Shown: positions 51,726 to 60,753, numbered from the stretch's first letter. The stretch: DNA of 64,000 nucleotides from an uncultured Chthonomonas sp. (GCA_903951425.1 CAJBBX010000005.1:1-64000), one strand, 5' to 3'. Notes: generated by a model from the letters alone, not told the origin. Numbers and translations are program-made.

Positions 51726-53228
51726 TTGGCCAGAGCCCTTGTGTTGAATGAGCGGGACAATGTAGCGGTTGCGCTGGAGCATCTGGCCCCAGGCGCCTCC
51801 GTGGTCGGGCCGCACGGTGTCGTCGAGGTCATGGATCCGATCGCGCCGGCGCACAAGGTTGCGCTGACGGTAATCGGCCCCGGCGAGCCGATCACAAAGT
51901 ACGGCCATACCATCGGCGTGGCCTCGTGCCACATCGCGGCGGGCGCCTGGGTACACACCCAAAACCTGGCCTTCGCGCCCAGCGTTCAGCCTAGCGCGGC
52001 GCGGCCGGAGGCGCAGCCGTCGGGCCCAATGCAGTTCCTGCCGACCACGTATCTGGGCTACCGCCGCGTCGGGCGCCGGGCGGGCATACGCAACGCGGTC
52101 GCCGTGGTGGCTGCGTCCAATTGTGCTGCTGATGTCGTGCGCGGCATCGTGGCCCGGCTCCGGATCCGCGGGTTGCCCGGTGTCGAGCAGGTAGTTCCCA
52201 TCGTCCACGGGAGCGGTTGCGGCCTCCAATCCGACGGTGTGGACCATGCCGTGCTGCGCCGGTGCCTGCACGGCATGGTTCTGCATCCGAATGTGACGGC
52301 CGCGCTCGTGGTCGGCCTCGGTTGCGAGGTGAACCAGGTCTGCGGCATCATGGCGGGCCTCATGGCCGATGGTCGCGTCGTCTCGCTGGGCATCCAGGAC
52401 GCCGGCGGCGTGGGCAAGGCCATTGAGCGCGGCGTGGAGGTGCTGGCCCGGGCGGCTGGCCCGGCCGCGGACGAGCGTCGCGAGGCTATCCCGGTCTCGG
52501 ATCTCACGGTGGGCACCAACTGCGGGGGATCGGACGCCAACTCGGGTATCACGGCGAATCCCGCGCTGGGTCTTGCCGGCGACGCGCTGGTGTCCGCCGG
52601 CGCTGGGTGGGCACTGGCGGAGACGACGGAGACCTTCGGAGCCGAGGCGATTCTTGCGGCCAACGCGGCCAGCTCGGAAGCGGGCCGGAGGCTACTCGTC
52701 GCCGTACGGTGGTGGGAGCGGCACACCGCCGCGGCGGGCGTGACGGTGGACGGCAACCCTGCTCCCGGCAACAAGGCAGGCGGCCTGACGACCATCACCG
52801 AGAAGGCGCTGGGGGCCGTGCTGAAGGCCGGATCGTCGCCTTTGCGGGGGTACTGCGACTACGCGGAGCCAATAACGGCGCCGGGGCTGACCTTTATGGA
52901 TACGCCCGGGCATGACGCGCCGTCTGTCACCGGTCTGGCGGCGGGCGGCTGCTCATTGATCGTCTTCACCACCGGGCGCGGCAGCTGCATCGGCTTCCCC
53001 GCCGTGCCCATCTTGAAGGTCGGCAGCAACTCCCAGGTCTCTCGACGCATGGGCGGCGACATAGACCTTGATGCCGGCGTGATCCTCGAGGGTGTACCGA
53101 TGGCGGACGTGGCAGCGGCCATTGCAGCACGCATCATCGGCGTGGCCTCCGGCGACCGGACCAAGGCAGAGCTGCAGGGCCTGGGCGATGACGCCTTCGT
53201 GCCGTGGCTCCGGGGTCCCGTGCTGTGA
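51726..53228 (+). CDS. UxaA-family hydrolyase (altronate/galactarate dehydratase type)
   Basis: 500 residues. N-terminal SAF-like domain (1-85: NVAVALEHLAPGASVVG, KYGHTIGVASCHIAAGAWVHTQNL), then the UxaA core: YRRVGRRAGIRNAVAVVAASNCAADVV, HGSGCGLQSD, GTNCGGSDANSGITANPALG, and GGCSLIVFTTGRGSCIGFPAVPILKVGSN. These enzymes are iron-dependent sugar-acid dehydratases. TTG start at 51726 with GGAG 7 bp upstream; starting at 51552 would put it inside the STAS-USP gene. No uronate pathway genes lie near, so substrate is open. Confidence 0.9.
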   Translation: MARALVLNERDNVAVALEHLAPGASVVGPHGVVEVMDPIAPAHKVALTVIGPGEPITKYGHTIGVASCHIAAGAWVHTQNLAFAPSVQPSAARPEAQPSGPMQFLPTTYLGYRRVGRRAGIRNAVAVVAASNCAADVVRGIVARLRIRGLPGVEQVVPIVHGSGCGLQSDGVDHAVLRRCLHGMVLHPNVTAALVVGLGCEVNQVCGIMAGLMADGRVVSLGIQDAGGVGKAIERGVEVLARAAGPAADERREAIPVSDLTVGTNCGGSDANSGITANPALGLAGDALVSAGAGWALAETTETFGAEAILAANAASSEAGRRLLVAVRWWERHTAAAGVTVDGNPAPGNKAGGLTTITEKALGAVLKAGSSPLRGYCDYAEPITAPGLTFMDTPGHDAPSVTGLAAGGCSLIVFTTGRGSCIGFPAVPILKVGSNSQVSRRMGGDIDLDAGVILEGVPMADVAAAIAARIIGVASGDRTKAELQGLGDDAFVPWLRGPVL

Positions 53229-54004
53229 GCGATCTTGCGCCGGCAAGCCTGCGACGAACGCTGAGGCGCGGCTTCGGCGGCTGGTGGGATCGCCTGGGCC
53301 TCGGCGTCGCGTTGAGCCTGGCCGGTTCGGTGGCGGCTGCCGGCGCCCTGGGCGTGGCGGCAGTGACGCCAGGGCGCTTCCGGCTGCCGGTCTTGGTGGC
53401 GGCGCTGACGCTTGCGTGGGCTGTCTTTGGCTTCGTCTCGGCTCGCATGGCGTTCCACGCGCTGTTGCAGCAGGAGGCGTCCTGGATCGAGTCGCTCAGG
53501 GCCCTTCGAGTATGCGCGATCCGCGCGTTGCGGCTGAGCGCCTGCCAGGTGGGAGGATCGGGGCTACTGGCCCTGGGGGCGCTCTTCTACGCCACGCGGG
53601 GCTGGTCGGTTTCGGTGCCCCTGACGGCCCTCTGTGCGCTGATGCTGGCGCACTGGCTGGCGCAGTGCGGCTACCAGTGGCCCCTGCTGATCGCGGCGGA
53701 AGATGGCCTGATCCAGCGGCCCGAGGGAGGCCGTCCAAGGGTGCGGGCGGCGGTCCGCAATGCATTTGTCCTCGGCGTGACGCAACGACCGGAGCTTGCG
53801 CTGGTGCAGGCGGCGACGGCGCTCGTGTTGGTGGTTTCGGTGGCGTCGGGCGTGGGGATCGTGCTGATCGGGCCCGGCCTGGCGGCCTTTGTCGCATCAG
53901 CCCTCACGCTGGAGCGGCTAGCCTCGGCCGGTCTGGTAACGTTGCCACCGGACCCGTCTGAGCCCGTGCGCGACGCTGGATGGCCCTCGGGCCGCGATCG
54001 GTAG
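53225..54004 (+). CDS. Membrane protein, possibly YesL/DUF624-like
   Basis: 259 residues, about six helices. Opening RRTLRRGFGGWWDRLGLGVALSLAGSV and later RAAVRNAFVLGVTQRPELALVQAATALVLV have the amphipathic-then-hydrophobic rhythm of YesL-type (DUF624) proteins found beside sugar-use genes. The call is tentative. GTG start shares GTGA with the UxaA stop, so the two genes are coupled. Confidence 0.55.
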   Translation: MSDLAPASLRRTLRRGFGGWWDRLGLGVALSLAGSVAAAGALGVAAVTPGRFRLPVLVAALTLAWAVFGFVSARMAFHALLQQEASWIESLRALRVCAIRALRLSACQVGGSGLLALGALFYATRGWSVSVPLTALCALMLAHWLAQCGYQWPLLIAAEDGLIQRPEGGRPRVRAAVRNAFVLGVTQRPELALVQAATALVLVVSVASGVGIVLIGPGLAAFVASALTLERLASAGLVTLPPDPSEPVRDAGWPSGRDR

Positions 54005-54017
54005 CGACGAGTAGCAC

Positions 54018-54053
54018 AACGGCCGGGATGCATCTACGGGCATCCCGGCCGTT
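54018..54053. terminator. Bidirectional terminator
   Basis: 14-bp perfect stem (54018-54031 with 54040-54053), 8-nt loop, between converging genes. The plus side continues GCGTCTGTT; no long T-run. Confidence 0.72.
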
Positions 54054-54075
54054 GCGTCTGTTACAGAAAGAAGCC

Positions 54076-54558
54076 TCAGAACTTCAGGCGCGCGGCAGCC
54101 GTTAGGAGGTTCTTTTCCGTGGTCAAGTGGTAGTTCGCCTCGACCGCCAGCGTTCGCGAGAGCTCAAATCCCACAATGAGCTTCGCATCGAACTTGGCCG
54201 AGCCACCCAGAACCGCTCCAACGCCGCCGCCCCAATAGGGCGTGTAGGTCTCGGTCGCGGGAACATACTTAATCAGGCTTAGGGTCGCGGGAACGAGGGT
54301 GTTGATGCCGCCCAGGTTGGCCTTCAGGATGATGTCCAGGTCCAACCGCGGCTCAAAGCCCTGCAGGCTCTCGAGGGCCGGCAACTGGTAGTCGAACCCG
54401 ACCAGCGCCGCGCCTCGGGGCGAGGCCATGACGCCGCCTCGCAGCGAGATGTTGTTGAGCCCAGGGACCTGCTCGCGCTGCACACCGCCTGCGAGCGCCG
54501 CGCCCGGCAGCAGGGCCAGAGCGGCCAGCATGGTCCAACACGCCTTGAAACGATGCAT
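54076..54558 (-). CDS. Small outer-membrane beta-barrel protein
   Basis: 160 residues. Signal peptide (1-22, LLPGAALAGG). The mature part alternates hydrophobic and polar residues with Gly/aromatic turns (NNISLRGGVMAS, AALVGFDYQL, YTPYWGGGVGAVLGGSAKF, TLAVEANYHL) and ends TAAARLKF; the C-terminal Phe is the outer-membrane assembly signal. About 8 strands. ATG has GGAGGG upstream. No named family recognised. Confidence 0.68.
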   Translation of the reverse strand: MHRFKACWTMLAALALLPGAALAGGVQREQVPGLNNISLRGGVMASPRGAALVGFDYQLPALESLQGFEPRLDLDIILKANLGGINTLVPATLSLIKYVPATETYTPYWGGGVGAVLGGSAKFDAKLIVGFELSRTLAVEANYHLTTEKNLLTAAARLKF

Positions 54559-54709
54559 CTGTGCTCCCTCCGAGTGTTGAATGAGGCCCGGCATGGTCGG
54601 CTTGGTCAGCCTCGGATGATTATGGCACGTCGGACGCCGGCCACCGGACAGGCAGGTATACTCCTCGCGGTTCGCTACTTCCTCCCGCACCACACTTCAG
54701 GCCTCCACC

Positions 54710-55441
54710 ATGCCCTCACCAACCTCCAACCCTCCCAACGACGGGCACGAGCGCCGGGCCGCACAGGTTCAGGCGATGTTCGGTTCGATCGCCCACCGGT
54801 ACGACTTGCTCAACTCGCTGATGAGCGTATGCATGCACCATCGTTGGCGTGCGGCGCTCGTTCGGGGCCTGCGTCTCAGGCCGGGCATGCGGGTTCTGGA
54901 CGTTTGCGCCGGGACGGGTGACGTGGCCTTTGCCGCTGGACGCTCAGAGCCGGGACTGCAGGCCGTTGTCGGTTGCGATTTCTGCATCGACATGCTGGAG
55001 ATCGCCACCGCGAAGCAGGCCGCCCACTCGTGTGCCGTTACGTGGGTTGCTGCCGACGCCCTGGCCTTGCCCTTCCGGTCTGCGACGTTCGATGCCTGCG
55101 CCGTGGCGTTCGGCATTCGCAATGTGATCAGGCCCGCCGACGGCTTCGCGGAGATGGCACGGGTGACACGGCCCGGCGGCGTTGTCGGTTGCCTGGAGTT
55201 CGGGACGCCGCGCGGCCGCTTCGCGGCGGCGCTGGTGAGGATGTACGAGAACATGGCGCTTCCTGCGCTGGGCGGTCTACTGAGTCGGCGCGCCGCCTAC
55301 ACCTACCTGCCGGAGTCCATCGGGCGGTTCAGCTCGAGGGAGGATGTCATGGAGATGATGCGTGCTTCGGGGCTTGCTGAGGTCCGGGTCACCGACCTGG
55401 CGCTTGGAGCGGTGAACCTGTTCACCGGGGTGCGTCGTTGA
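54710..55441 (+). CDS. menG: Demethylmenaquinone methyltransferase (MenG/UbiE)
   Basis: 243 residues. SAM-binding motif I VLDVCAGTGDVAF; family-specific IAHRYDLLNSLMS, SATFDACAVAFGIRNV and the post-motif GGVVGCLEFGTP; late YLPESIGRFSSREDVMEMM. It methylates the demethylmenaquinone ring (or the ubiquinone precursor). Neighbouring prenyl synthase argues for menaquinone. TGA overlaps the next TTG (TTGA). Confidence 0.94.
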   Translation: MPSPTSNPPNDGHERRAAQVQAMFGSIAHRYDLLNSLMSVCMHHRWRAALVRGLRLRPGMRVLDVCAGTGDVAFAAGRSEPGLQAVVGCDFCIDMLEIATAKQAAHSCAVTWVAADALALPFRSATFDACAVAFGIRNVIRPADGFAEMARVTRPGGVVGCLEFGTPRGRFAAALVRMYENMALPALGGLLSRRAAYTYLPESIGRFSSREDVMEMMRASGLAEVRVTDLALGAVNLFTGVRR

Positions 55442-56445
55442 GGGCGCAGCCCGTGGCCGCTGTTCCAGGCGGCGCTTCCTGGCTCGACCCGATTCGGGAT
55501 GACCTTGATGTCATCGAGGGCTTGCTTGGCGACGCGGTAGCCTCGCAAGTGAAGCAGGTCTACTCCATCAGCGAGCACGTCCTCCTGGCGGGCGGCAAGC
55601 GCCTGCGGCCGGCGCTGGTCGCCCTGGCCACGAGGTGCCTGAAGCCCGACGCATCCACGGAATCGATGGCGCGGGTCGCCGCTTCGGTGGAGTTGGTTCA
55701 CATGGCCACGCTGGTACATGACGATGTGGTCGACAGTAGCGCCGTTCGTCGCGGCAAGGCCACGGCGAACGCGGTCTTCGGCAACGGCATGGCGGTTATC
55801 GTCGGAGACTACCTGCTGGCGCGGTCTATGCACCTCCTTTCGGAAGATTTCGACCGCCGGATCCTCCGCGCTGTCTCTGCCGTCACCATCGAGATGAGCG
55901 AGGGCGAGGTGATGGAGATCCTCGCCACCGGCGACACTCAGCTGACGGAGGAGGCCCACCTGGAGATCATCCGCAAGAAGACCGCGGTCTTCCTTGAGGG
56001 CTGCTGCCGGTGCGGGGCCATTCTAGCCGACGCAGGCGAGGCTGAGGAGGATGCGCTGGCCCATTACGGTAACCACATGGGTATCGCCTTCCAATTGGCC
56101 GACGACCTGCTCGACTACCTCGGCGATCCTGCGGTGACCGGCAAGCCCGTCGGGAGCGACCTTCGCGAAGGTCGCGCTACGCTCCCGTTCATCCTCGCCC
56201 TGGAGAACGCGCCGCCCGACATCCGCGAACGACTGCTTGCGGCGTTCGGCAACCCTGCGCTCACCGATGCCGACGTGACTGCACTCGTTCGGCTCATGGA
56301 GCGGCTGCAGGTCTTCGGGCGGGCTCGCACGGCTGCGCGTATGCACGCCGACCGAGCCGTGGACGCTGTGAGCCTGCTGCCGCCGAGCCCTTACCGAGCC
56401 AGCCTGGCGGAGTTGGCCGAGTACTGCGTATCCCGCGAGCGCTAG
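55438..56445 (+). CDS. Polyprenyl diphosphate synthase (heptaprenyl-type, menaquinone side chain)
   Basis: 335 residues. First Asp-rich motif LVHDDVVDSS, GGKRLRPALVALA upstream, second motif FQLADDLLDYLGDP. It condenses isopentenyl units to a long chain for the quinone tail. The DDxxD residues are intact. TTG start shared with the menG stop; the two act in one pathway, so coupling is reasonable. Chain length cannot be read reliably from sequence. Confidence 0.92.
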   Translation: MRAQPVAAVPGGASWLDPIRDDLDVIEGLLGDAVASQVKQVYSISEHVLLAGGKRLRPALVALATRCLKPDASTESMARVAASVELVHMATLVHDDVVDSSAVRRGKATANAVFGNGMAVIVGDYLLARSMHLLSEDFDRRILRAVSAVTIEMSEGEVMEILATGDTQLTEEAHLEIIRKKTAVFLEGCCRCGAILADAGEAEEDALAHYGNHMGIAFQLADDLLDYLGDPAVTGKPVGSDLREGRATLPFILALENAPPDIRERLLAAFGNPALTDADVTALVRLMERLQVFGRARTAARMHADRAVDAVSLLPPSPYRASLAELAEYCVSRER

Positions 56446-56469
56446 GAGCGCCGATTGGAGCCTGGCTAT

Positions 56470-57285
56470 ATGTCGATCACCCTCTCAGACTTGCGAACCT
56501 GCGTCCTCGACATGGACGGCGTCATCTGGACGATGGACGATCCAGTCCCCGGTGCGGCGGAGGCGATCGCGCGCCTTAGGGCCCTGGGCCTGTCGGTGAG
56601 CTACCTCACGAACAACTCGTCCAAGACCCGCATGGACTATGTTCGCAAGCTGGCCCGATTCGGCATTCCCGCCGCAGAAGGCGACGTGATGACTTCCGCC
56701 TATGCCACAGCGCTACTGCTGGCCAAGGAGGGCGCGTGCGGCGCCCGAGCGTACGTGATCGGCGAGCAGGGCCTCCGCGACGAGCTTTCCGCCGCGGGCG
56801 TTGAGGTGGTGAGCGGCGCCGATGAGCCCGAGGTTTCGCTGGTGGTGGTCGGCTGGGATCGGCAGTTCACCTACGACAAACTGGCCGCCGCACACGGCTA
56901 CATCGTGCGGCGCGGGGCCAGGTTCATCGCCACGAACCGTGATGCCACCTATCCCGACGCCGGTGGCCGCACCCTTCCCGGCGGCGGCTCCATCGTCGCT
57001 GCGGTCGCGACCTGCGCAGGCGTGGAACCGAAGACCATCGGCAAGCCCGAGCCGCATGCCCTGCTGTTGCTGCTGGAGCAGGAGGGCCTACGCCTCGACC
57101 AATGCCTCGTGATCGGGGATCGGCTCGACACGGACATCGCCCTTGGTCGCCGGTGGGGCGCACCCGCCGCGATGGTGCTCACGGGTATCTCAACGCTCGA
57201 GGAGGTCGAGGAGACGCCCGCCGACCTGCGGCCCGACCTGGTGGCCGCCGACCTGCCCGCCCTGGTGGCCATGCTGGAGGTGTGA
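56470..57285 (+). CDS. HAD-IIA family phosphatase (NagD/AraL/phosphoglycolate type)
   Basis: 271 residues. HAD motif I VLDMDGVIW (nucleophile Asp), motif II SYLTNNSSKT, the IIA cap region VVGWDRQFTYDKLAAAH, motif III KTIGKPEPHALLLL, motif IV VIGDRLDTDIALG. Substrates of this class are small sugar or 3-carbon phosphates. ATG 56470 with GGAG 9 bp upstream. Adjacent to GNAT and larC with gaps of 4 bp or overlap. Confidence 0.9.
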   Translation: MSITLSDLRTCVLDMDGVIWTMDDPVPGAAEAIARLRALGLSVSYLTNNSSKTRMDYVRKLARFGIPAAEGDVMTSAYATALLLAKEGACGARAYVIGEQGLRDELSAAGVEVVSGADEPEVSLVVVGWDRQFTYDKLAAAHGYIVRRGARFIATNRDATYPDAGGRTLPGGGSIVAAVATCAGVEPKTIGKPEPHALLLLLEQEGLRLDQCLVIGDRLDTDIALGRRWGAPAAMVLTGISTLEEVEETPADLRPDLVAADLPALVAMLEV

Positions 57286-57289
57286 ACCG

Positions 57290-58294
57290 ATGTACGCAGT
57301 TTTGACGCAAGGGCGACTGCCCAGTGGCAAGGCGATCGAGTGCGGTGTCGTCCTCGCCCCTGACGCCCTCTACGAGCAGCAGGTCACTGCGCTCTTGGGC
57401 CACAAGGGGCCGTCGTGGTCGGAGCATATTGCGGCTTCGCTCCGCGGTGAGACCGATGATCTCGAGACGCGCTTCTACATCGCCACCGTCGAGGGCTCTG
57501 TCGTCGCCAACATCATGACGATTGAGCGGGCCGGTGTGGGCATCCTGGGCCATGTTTTCACTGTGCCGGAGGCGCGGCGGCAGGGCATCTGCAAGACGCT
57601 CATGGGCGCCCAGAACGCTGACTTCCGTGCGCGCGGCGGCAAACGGCTGGTGCTGGGTACCGGGTTCGAGAGTCACCCCTATTGGATCTACCACTCGTTC
57701 GGCTTCCGAAGCCTCCGCGGCGGGTTCATGGCCTTCAGCGTCGGCGACGGAGCCGATCCAACCTCGGACTGGTATGACCCCAACGGCGCCGTTGTCGCCC
57801 CTTGTGCGTGGCGCCACTGGCCCGGCCTCGCGATTCTGGCCTCGACCGATTTGAGCGATGCCTTCAGGTCCGCTGCGTGGGATGTGGCCGACATCGGCAA
57901 CCTCGAGTGGCCCTACGTGCGGTTCATGCAGATGCTTCGCGAGGAACACGGCGTCCAGGGCGCCGTGCTTGAGGGACGCAACGGAGCTGCGTTGGGCTGG
58001 GTCACGCTGACCCAGATGCCGGCGGGTTACTGCGGCGGCTGGCCCGGAACATGGTTGCTCGACTCGTACGCCCATCCCGCTGCGGCTGAGCGCCTGACGG
58101 ACTTGCTCGCGGCGCTGCAAGTCCCAGCAGGCAAGACGTTGGCCTGGGTTCCCGTCGGTGACGAGGTGCGGGCCTCGGCGTGCCGCTCGATCGGCATGGA
58201 ATGCGAGGGCGTTGTGAAGGGCCTCATGGGCGGAGTGGATGCGGCGCTCTTCGGCATGGGCTCCACGGCCGATGCGGGACCAGACCGGCCGTGA
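57290..58294 (+). CDS. GNAT-family N-acetyltransferase
   Basis: 334 residues, longer than a single GNAT. The acetyl-CoA loop is in GHVFTVPEARRQGICKTLMGAQN (family RxxGxxxxL), followed by LVLGTGFESHPYWIYHSFGFRSLRGGFM; the second half (about 180-330) resembles a degenerate second acetyltransferase domain. Substrate unknown. GTGA overlap with larC and a 4-bp gap after the HAD gene. Confidence 0.8.
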   Translation: MYAVLTQGRLPSGKAIECGVVLAPDALYEQQVTALLGHKGPSWSEHIAASLRGETDDLETRFYIATVEGSVVANIMTIERAGVGILGHVFTVPEARRQGICKTLMGAQNADFRARGGKRLVLGTGFESHPYWIYHSFGFRSLRGGFMAFSVGDGADPTSDWYDPNGAVVAPCAWRHWPGLAILASTDLSDAFRSAAWDVADIGNLEWPYVRFMQMLREEHGVQGAVLEGRNGAALGWVTLTQMPAGYCGGWPGTWLLDSYAHPAAAERLTDLLAALQVPAGKTLAWVPVGDEVRASACRSIGMECEGVVKGLMGGVDAALFGMGSTADAGPDRP

Positions 58295-59481
58295 GGCTCG
58301 CCTACCTGGACTGCATCGGGGGCATCTCCGGCAACATGATGCTCGCCGCCCTGCTCGATGCCGGGGGCGATGAGGCGGGACTGCGCGACGGCCTCGCTTC
58401 CCTCGGCGTTCCAGGCTGGGAGCTTGTGGCCGAGCGGGTCGCGGTGAACGGCATATCGGCCACGCACGTCGATGTGCGTATGGACGAGGCAGCCCAGCCG
58501 CACCGGCACCTTGGCGATATCATGGGCGTCATCGAGGGAGCGGGCCTCGACGGTGTCGTGGCCCGGCGGGCCGTAGCGGTCTTTACCAGGCTGGCCGAGG
58601 CCGAGGCTTCCGTGCATGGCTCCACCGTGGATCACGTCCACTTCCACGAGGTCGGTGCGGTGGACGCCATTGTCGACATCGTGGGGGCCTGCCTGTTGCT
58701 TCGGAGCCTGGGCGTTGATGAGGTCCGTTGCTCTCCATTGCCGTCGGGGCACGGTGTCACGCGGAGCATGCACGGTGTCATTCCCATACCGCCGCCTGCG
58801 GTGACGGCCTTGCTGACGGGCGTGCCGACCTTCGGCGTCGATATCGCTGCCGAGCTTGTGACGCCTACGGGCGCTGCGCTGGCGGTTACGCTCAGCTCGT
58901 CGTTCGGTCGCCTGCCTGCCATGCGCGTGTCAGCTTGCGGCTACGGCGCGGGCACGAAGCGGTTCGAGCAACGGCCGAATCTGCTCCGGGTCATGCTGGG
59001 CGAGGTCGCCGACGAGGCAGATCGGTCGGCGGACGAGGTTTGCGTCATTGAGGCCAACATCGACGATCTGCTGCCGCAGTTCTATGATGTTGTTATGGAG
59101 CGCCTGCTTCGAGCCGGCGCACTCGACGTCTACCTCACACCCATCCAGATGAAGAAGGGCCGCCCAGCGCACAAGCTCTCCATCATCGCGGAGCCCGGCC
59201 ACGTAGACGCGCTGGCGGCTCTGGCGTTCCGCGAGACCTCCACCTTCGGCCTTCGCATCGCGCCTATGCGACGCCTCTGCGTTGATCGGCAATGGGTGGT
59301 GGTGGAGACCGGCTTTGGCCGTATCCGGGTGAAGGTGGCTTCGTGGCACGGTTCCGAGACCCACTTCGCGCCCGAGTATGAGGACGTGAAGCGTGCGGCG
59401 CATGCCGCCGATGTGCCGTTGAAGACGGTCCACCAGGCCGCCGTCACGGCTTACCAGACTACCGGGCGCCGGGTGTCGTGA
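58291..59481 (+). CDS. larC: LarC: nickel insertion protein for the lactate-racemase pincer cofactor
   Basis: 396 residues. LarC uses CTP to insert nickel into the pyridinium pincer cofactor. LAYLDCIGGISGNMMLAALLDAG at the start; the His-rich stretch DVRMDEAAQPHRHLGDI; VHFHEVGAVDAIVDIVG; and CVIEANIDDLLPQF (the C-terminal domain). The reading frame is continuous, unlike Lactiplantibacillus, where LarC arises by frameshift. larA, larB and larE are not in the window. GTG start in GTGA overlap with the GNAT gene. Confidence 0.92.
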   Translation: MRLAYLDCIGGISGNMMLAALLDAGGDEAGLRDGLASLGVPGWELVAERVAVNGISATHVDVRMDEAAQPHRHLGDIMGVIEGAGLDGVVARRAVAVFTRLAEAEASVHGSTVDHVHFHEVGAVDAIVDIVGACLLLRSLGVDEVRCSPLPSGHGVTRSMHGVIPIPPPAVTALLTGVPTFGVDIAAELVTPTGAALAVTLSSSFGRLPAMRVSACGYGAGTKRFEQRPNLLRVMLGEVADEADRSADEVCVIEANIDDLLPQFYDVVMERLLRAGALDVYLTPIQMKKGRPAHKLSIIAEPGHVDALAALAFRETSTFGLRIAPMRRLCVDRQWVVVETGFGRIRVKVASWHGSETHFAPEYEDVKRAAHAADVPLKTVHQAAVTAYQTTGRRVS

Positions 59482-59930
59482 TGGCTGCGCCGTGCCGTTG
59501 CCGGAATTGCGGGCAGGCGACCTCAGGCCCCGGTGGCTGTCCTCGGTGCGGCGGCTGGTGCGATGTCGGGCCCGCTGTTCCGAGCGGCATGTGGCTGGGC
59601 ATCGCGGTAGGCCTGGCGGCCCTGGTCTTCCTCTCCGCACTCTTCGCTGCGTCGTACGCGCGTTACAGGGCGCAGGGCGAACTCCCGTCGCCACCGCGAC
59701 TACCCTCAACTACAGGTGGTCGCATTAGCCCTGCCCAGCCGACGCGACGCTCCCCAGGCCTCGACGAGACGGAGGCCCAGGCTCGGCGTGAGCTTGAACG
59801 GCTATACCGGCGGACCGGCGTGGGCCAGGCGCCTGGCCTTGGGGGTGACGTGCGTCTGCGCGGCGGAGGGTCGCTGTCCAGAACTGACTACGAGCGTTAC
59901 CGGAGTAGTGTCGGCGGAGGGCTACGCTAG
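59478..59930 (+). CDS. Zinc-ribbon membrane protein, unknown
   Basis: 150 residues. Two CxxC pairs form an N-terminal zinc ribbon (CRCRNCGQATSGPGGCPRCGGWC), then one membrane helix (about 38-58, GIAVGLAALVFLSALFAASYA), then a Pro/Arg-rich tail with a helix DETEAQARRELERLYRR. GTG start shares GTGA with the larC stop; an ATG two bases on is an alternative. No family recognised. Confidence 0.65.
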   Translation: MMAAPCRCRNCGQATSGPGGCPRCGGWCDVGPAVPSGMWLGIAVGLAALVFLSALFAASYARYRAQGELPSPPRLPSTTGGRISPAQPTRRSPGLDETEAQARRELERLYRRTGVGQAPGLGGDVRLRGGGSLSRTDYERYRSSVGGGLR

Positions 59931-60421
59931 GCCGCGTCGTCGCCACCGGAGACTGGCTTGGCGCTGAAGGTCCAGCGCTTGTTCGCGTTGAAGTTCCAGA
60001 GCGAAACGACTACGATGGCCACGGCCTTGGCGGCGTTGAGCAGGCGCGGACTGGGGTTACCGTGGTAGAAGAGCGATGGATGGACCGTGAGCATCACGAG
60101 CTTCATCACGAGCACGTTGAGCAGCAGCCCGCCGATGTTTACCAGGAGAAACTTCACAAACTGCTCGTGCCTTGCGCCGCTGCCCATCCCCTTGAACGTC
60201 CAGAGGCTGTTCCAGACGAAGCTGTTCCCCACCGCGATGGCGAACGAGATGATCTGCGCGGGGATCCAATGGAGCCCGCCGGAGAAGAGCAGCGTTGGAT
60301 GAACCAGGAGGTTCAGGAGACCTACGTCGATGACCGTCGATGACGCGCCGATGATGCAAAACTTCACGAACTGGCGGACGGCGGGCAGACGAACAAGCTG
60401 TCGGATGGCAGGTCTCTCCAC
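59927..60421 (-). CDS. GtrA-like membrane protein
   Basis: 164 residues, four membrane helices. Opening VRQFVKFCIIGASSTVIDVGLLNLLV, then VGNSFVWNSLWTFKG, QFVKFLLVNIGGLLLN, and the C-terminal FNANKRWTFSA, the GtrA pattern. GtrA proteins flip or present lipid-linked sugars. I start at GTG 60421; the frame stays open farther upstream but that stretch is Pro/Arg-rich, non-homologous and overlaps the tRNA-Glu region. Converges with the zinc-ribbon gene (4-bp overlap). Confidence 0.8.
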   Translation of the reverse strand: MERPAIRQLVRLPAVRQFVKFCIIGASSTVIDVGLLNLLVHPTLLFSGGLHWIPAQIISFAIAVGNSFVWNSLWTFKGMGSGARHEQFVKFLLVNIGGLLLNVLVMKLVMLTVHPSLFYHGNPSPRLLNAAKAVAIVVVSLWNFNANKRWTFSAKPVSGGDDAA

Positions 60422-60509
60422 CGCGGCGGACCGCAGCCGGACGGTGGCGCCGAACGGCGCCGGGCGGGCGGCCCACAAGGGCCGTCGGGCGCAGACGCGC
60501 TCTGCGGCA

Positions 60510-60515
60510 AGTATA
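60510..60515 (-). promoter_or_regulatory. Possible -10 element of gtrA
   Basis: TATACT on the minus strand, about 90 bp upstream of the chosen GTG; no convincing -35. Supports a transcript start below the longer open frame. Confidence 0.3.
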
Positions 60516-60575
60516 CCATCCGGCCGTGCGGCGGCCCCTGGCATCCGAAATCGGCCAAAATGAGGCCCCAAGGCG

Positions 60576-60605
60576 TTGACTGAGCCGCGAAGGGTCTGCC
60601 ATACT
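60576..60605 (+). promoter_or_regulatory. Promoter of tRNA-Glu
   Basis: TTGACT (60576-60581), 18-bp spacer, CATACT (60600-60605); same layout as the promoters of tRNA-Gly and tRNA-Leu. tRNA starts 28 bp on. Confidence 0.68.
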
Positions 60606-60632
60606 GTTCGCGCTGTAGCCAACTGAATACGT

Positions 60633-60707
60633 GGCGCCATCGTCTAGCGGTCAGGACAGGGGGTTCTCAGCTCTCAAGCCGGGGTTCGATTCCCCGTGGC
60701 GCTACCA
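60633..60707 (+). tRNA. tRNA-Glu (CTC), CCA encoded
   Basis: Acceptor GGCGCCA/TGGCGCT (with G1-U72), D-arm GTCTAGCGGTCAGGAC, anticodon loop TTCTCAG (anticodon CTC), T-loop TTCGATT in GGGG/CCCC stem, discriminator A and CCA. Confidence 0.95.
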
Positions 60708-60717
60708 ACTCCTCAAG

Positions 60718-60739
60718 GGGCGGGATATCCCGCCCTTTT
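60718..60739 (+). terminator. Intrinsic terminator after tRNA-Glu
   Basis: Perfect palindrome GGGCGGGATATCCCGCCC (60718-60735) followed by TTTT, 11 bp after the tRNA end. Confidence 0.85.
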
Positions 60740-60753
60740 CGTTCATGTGAACC

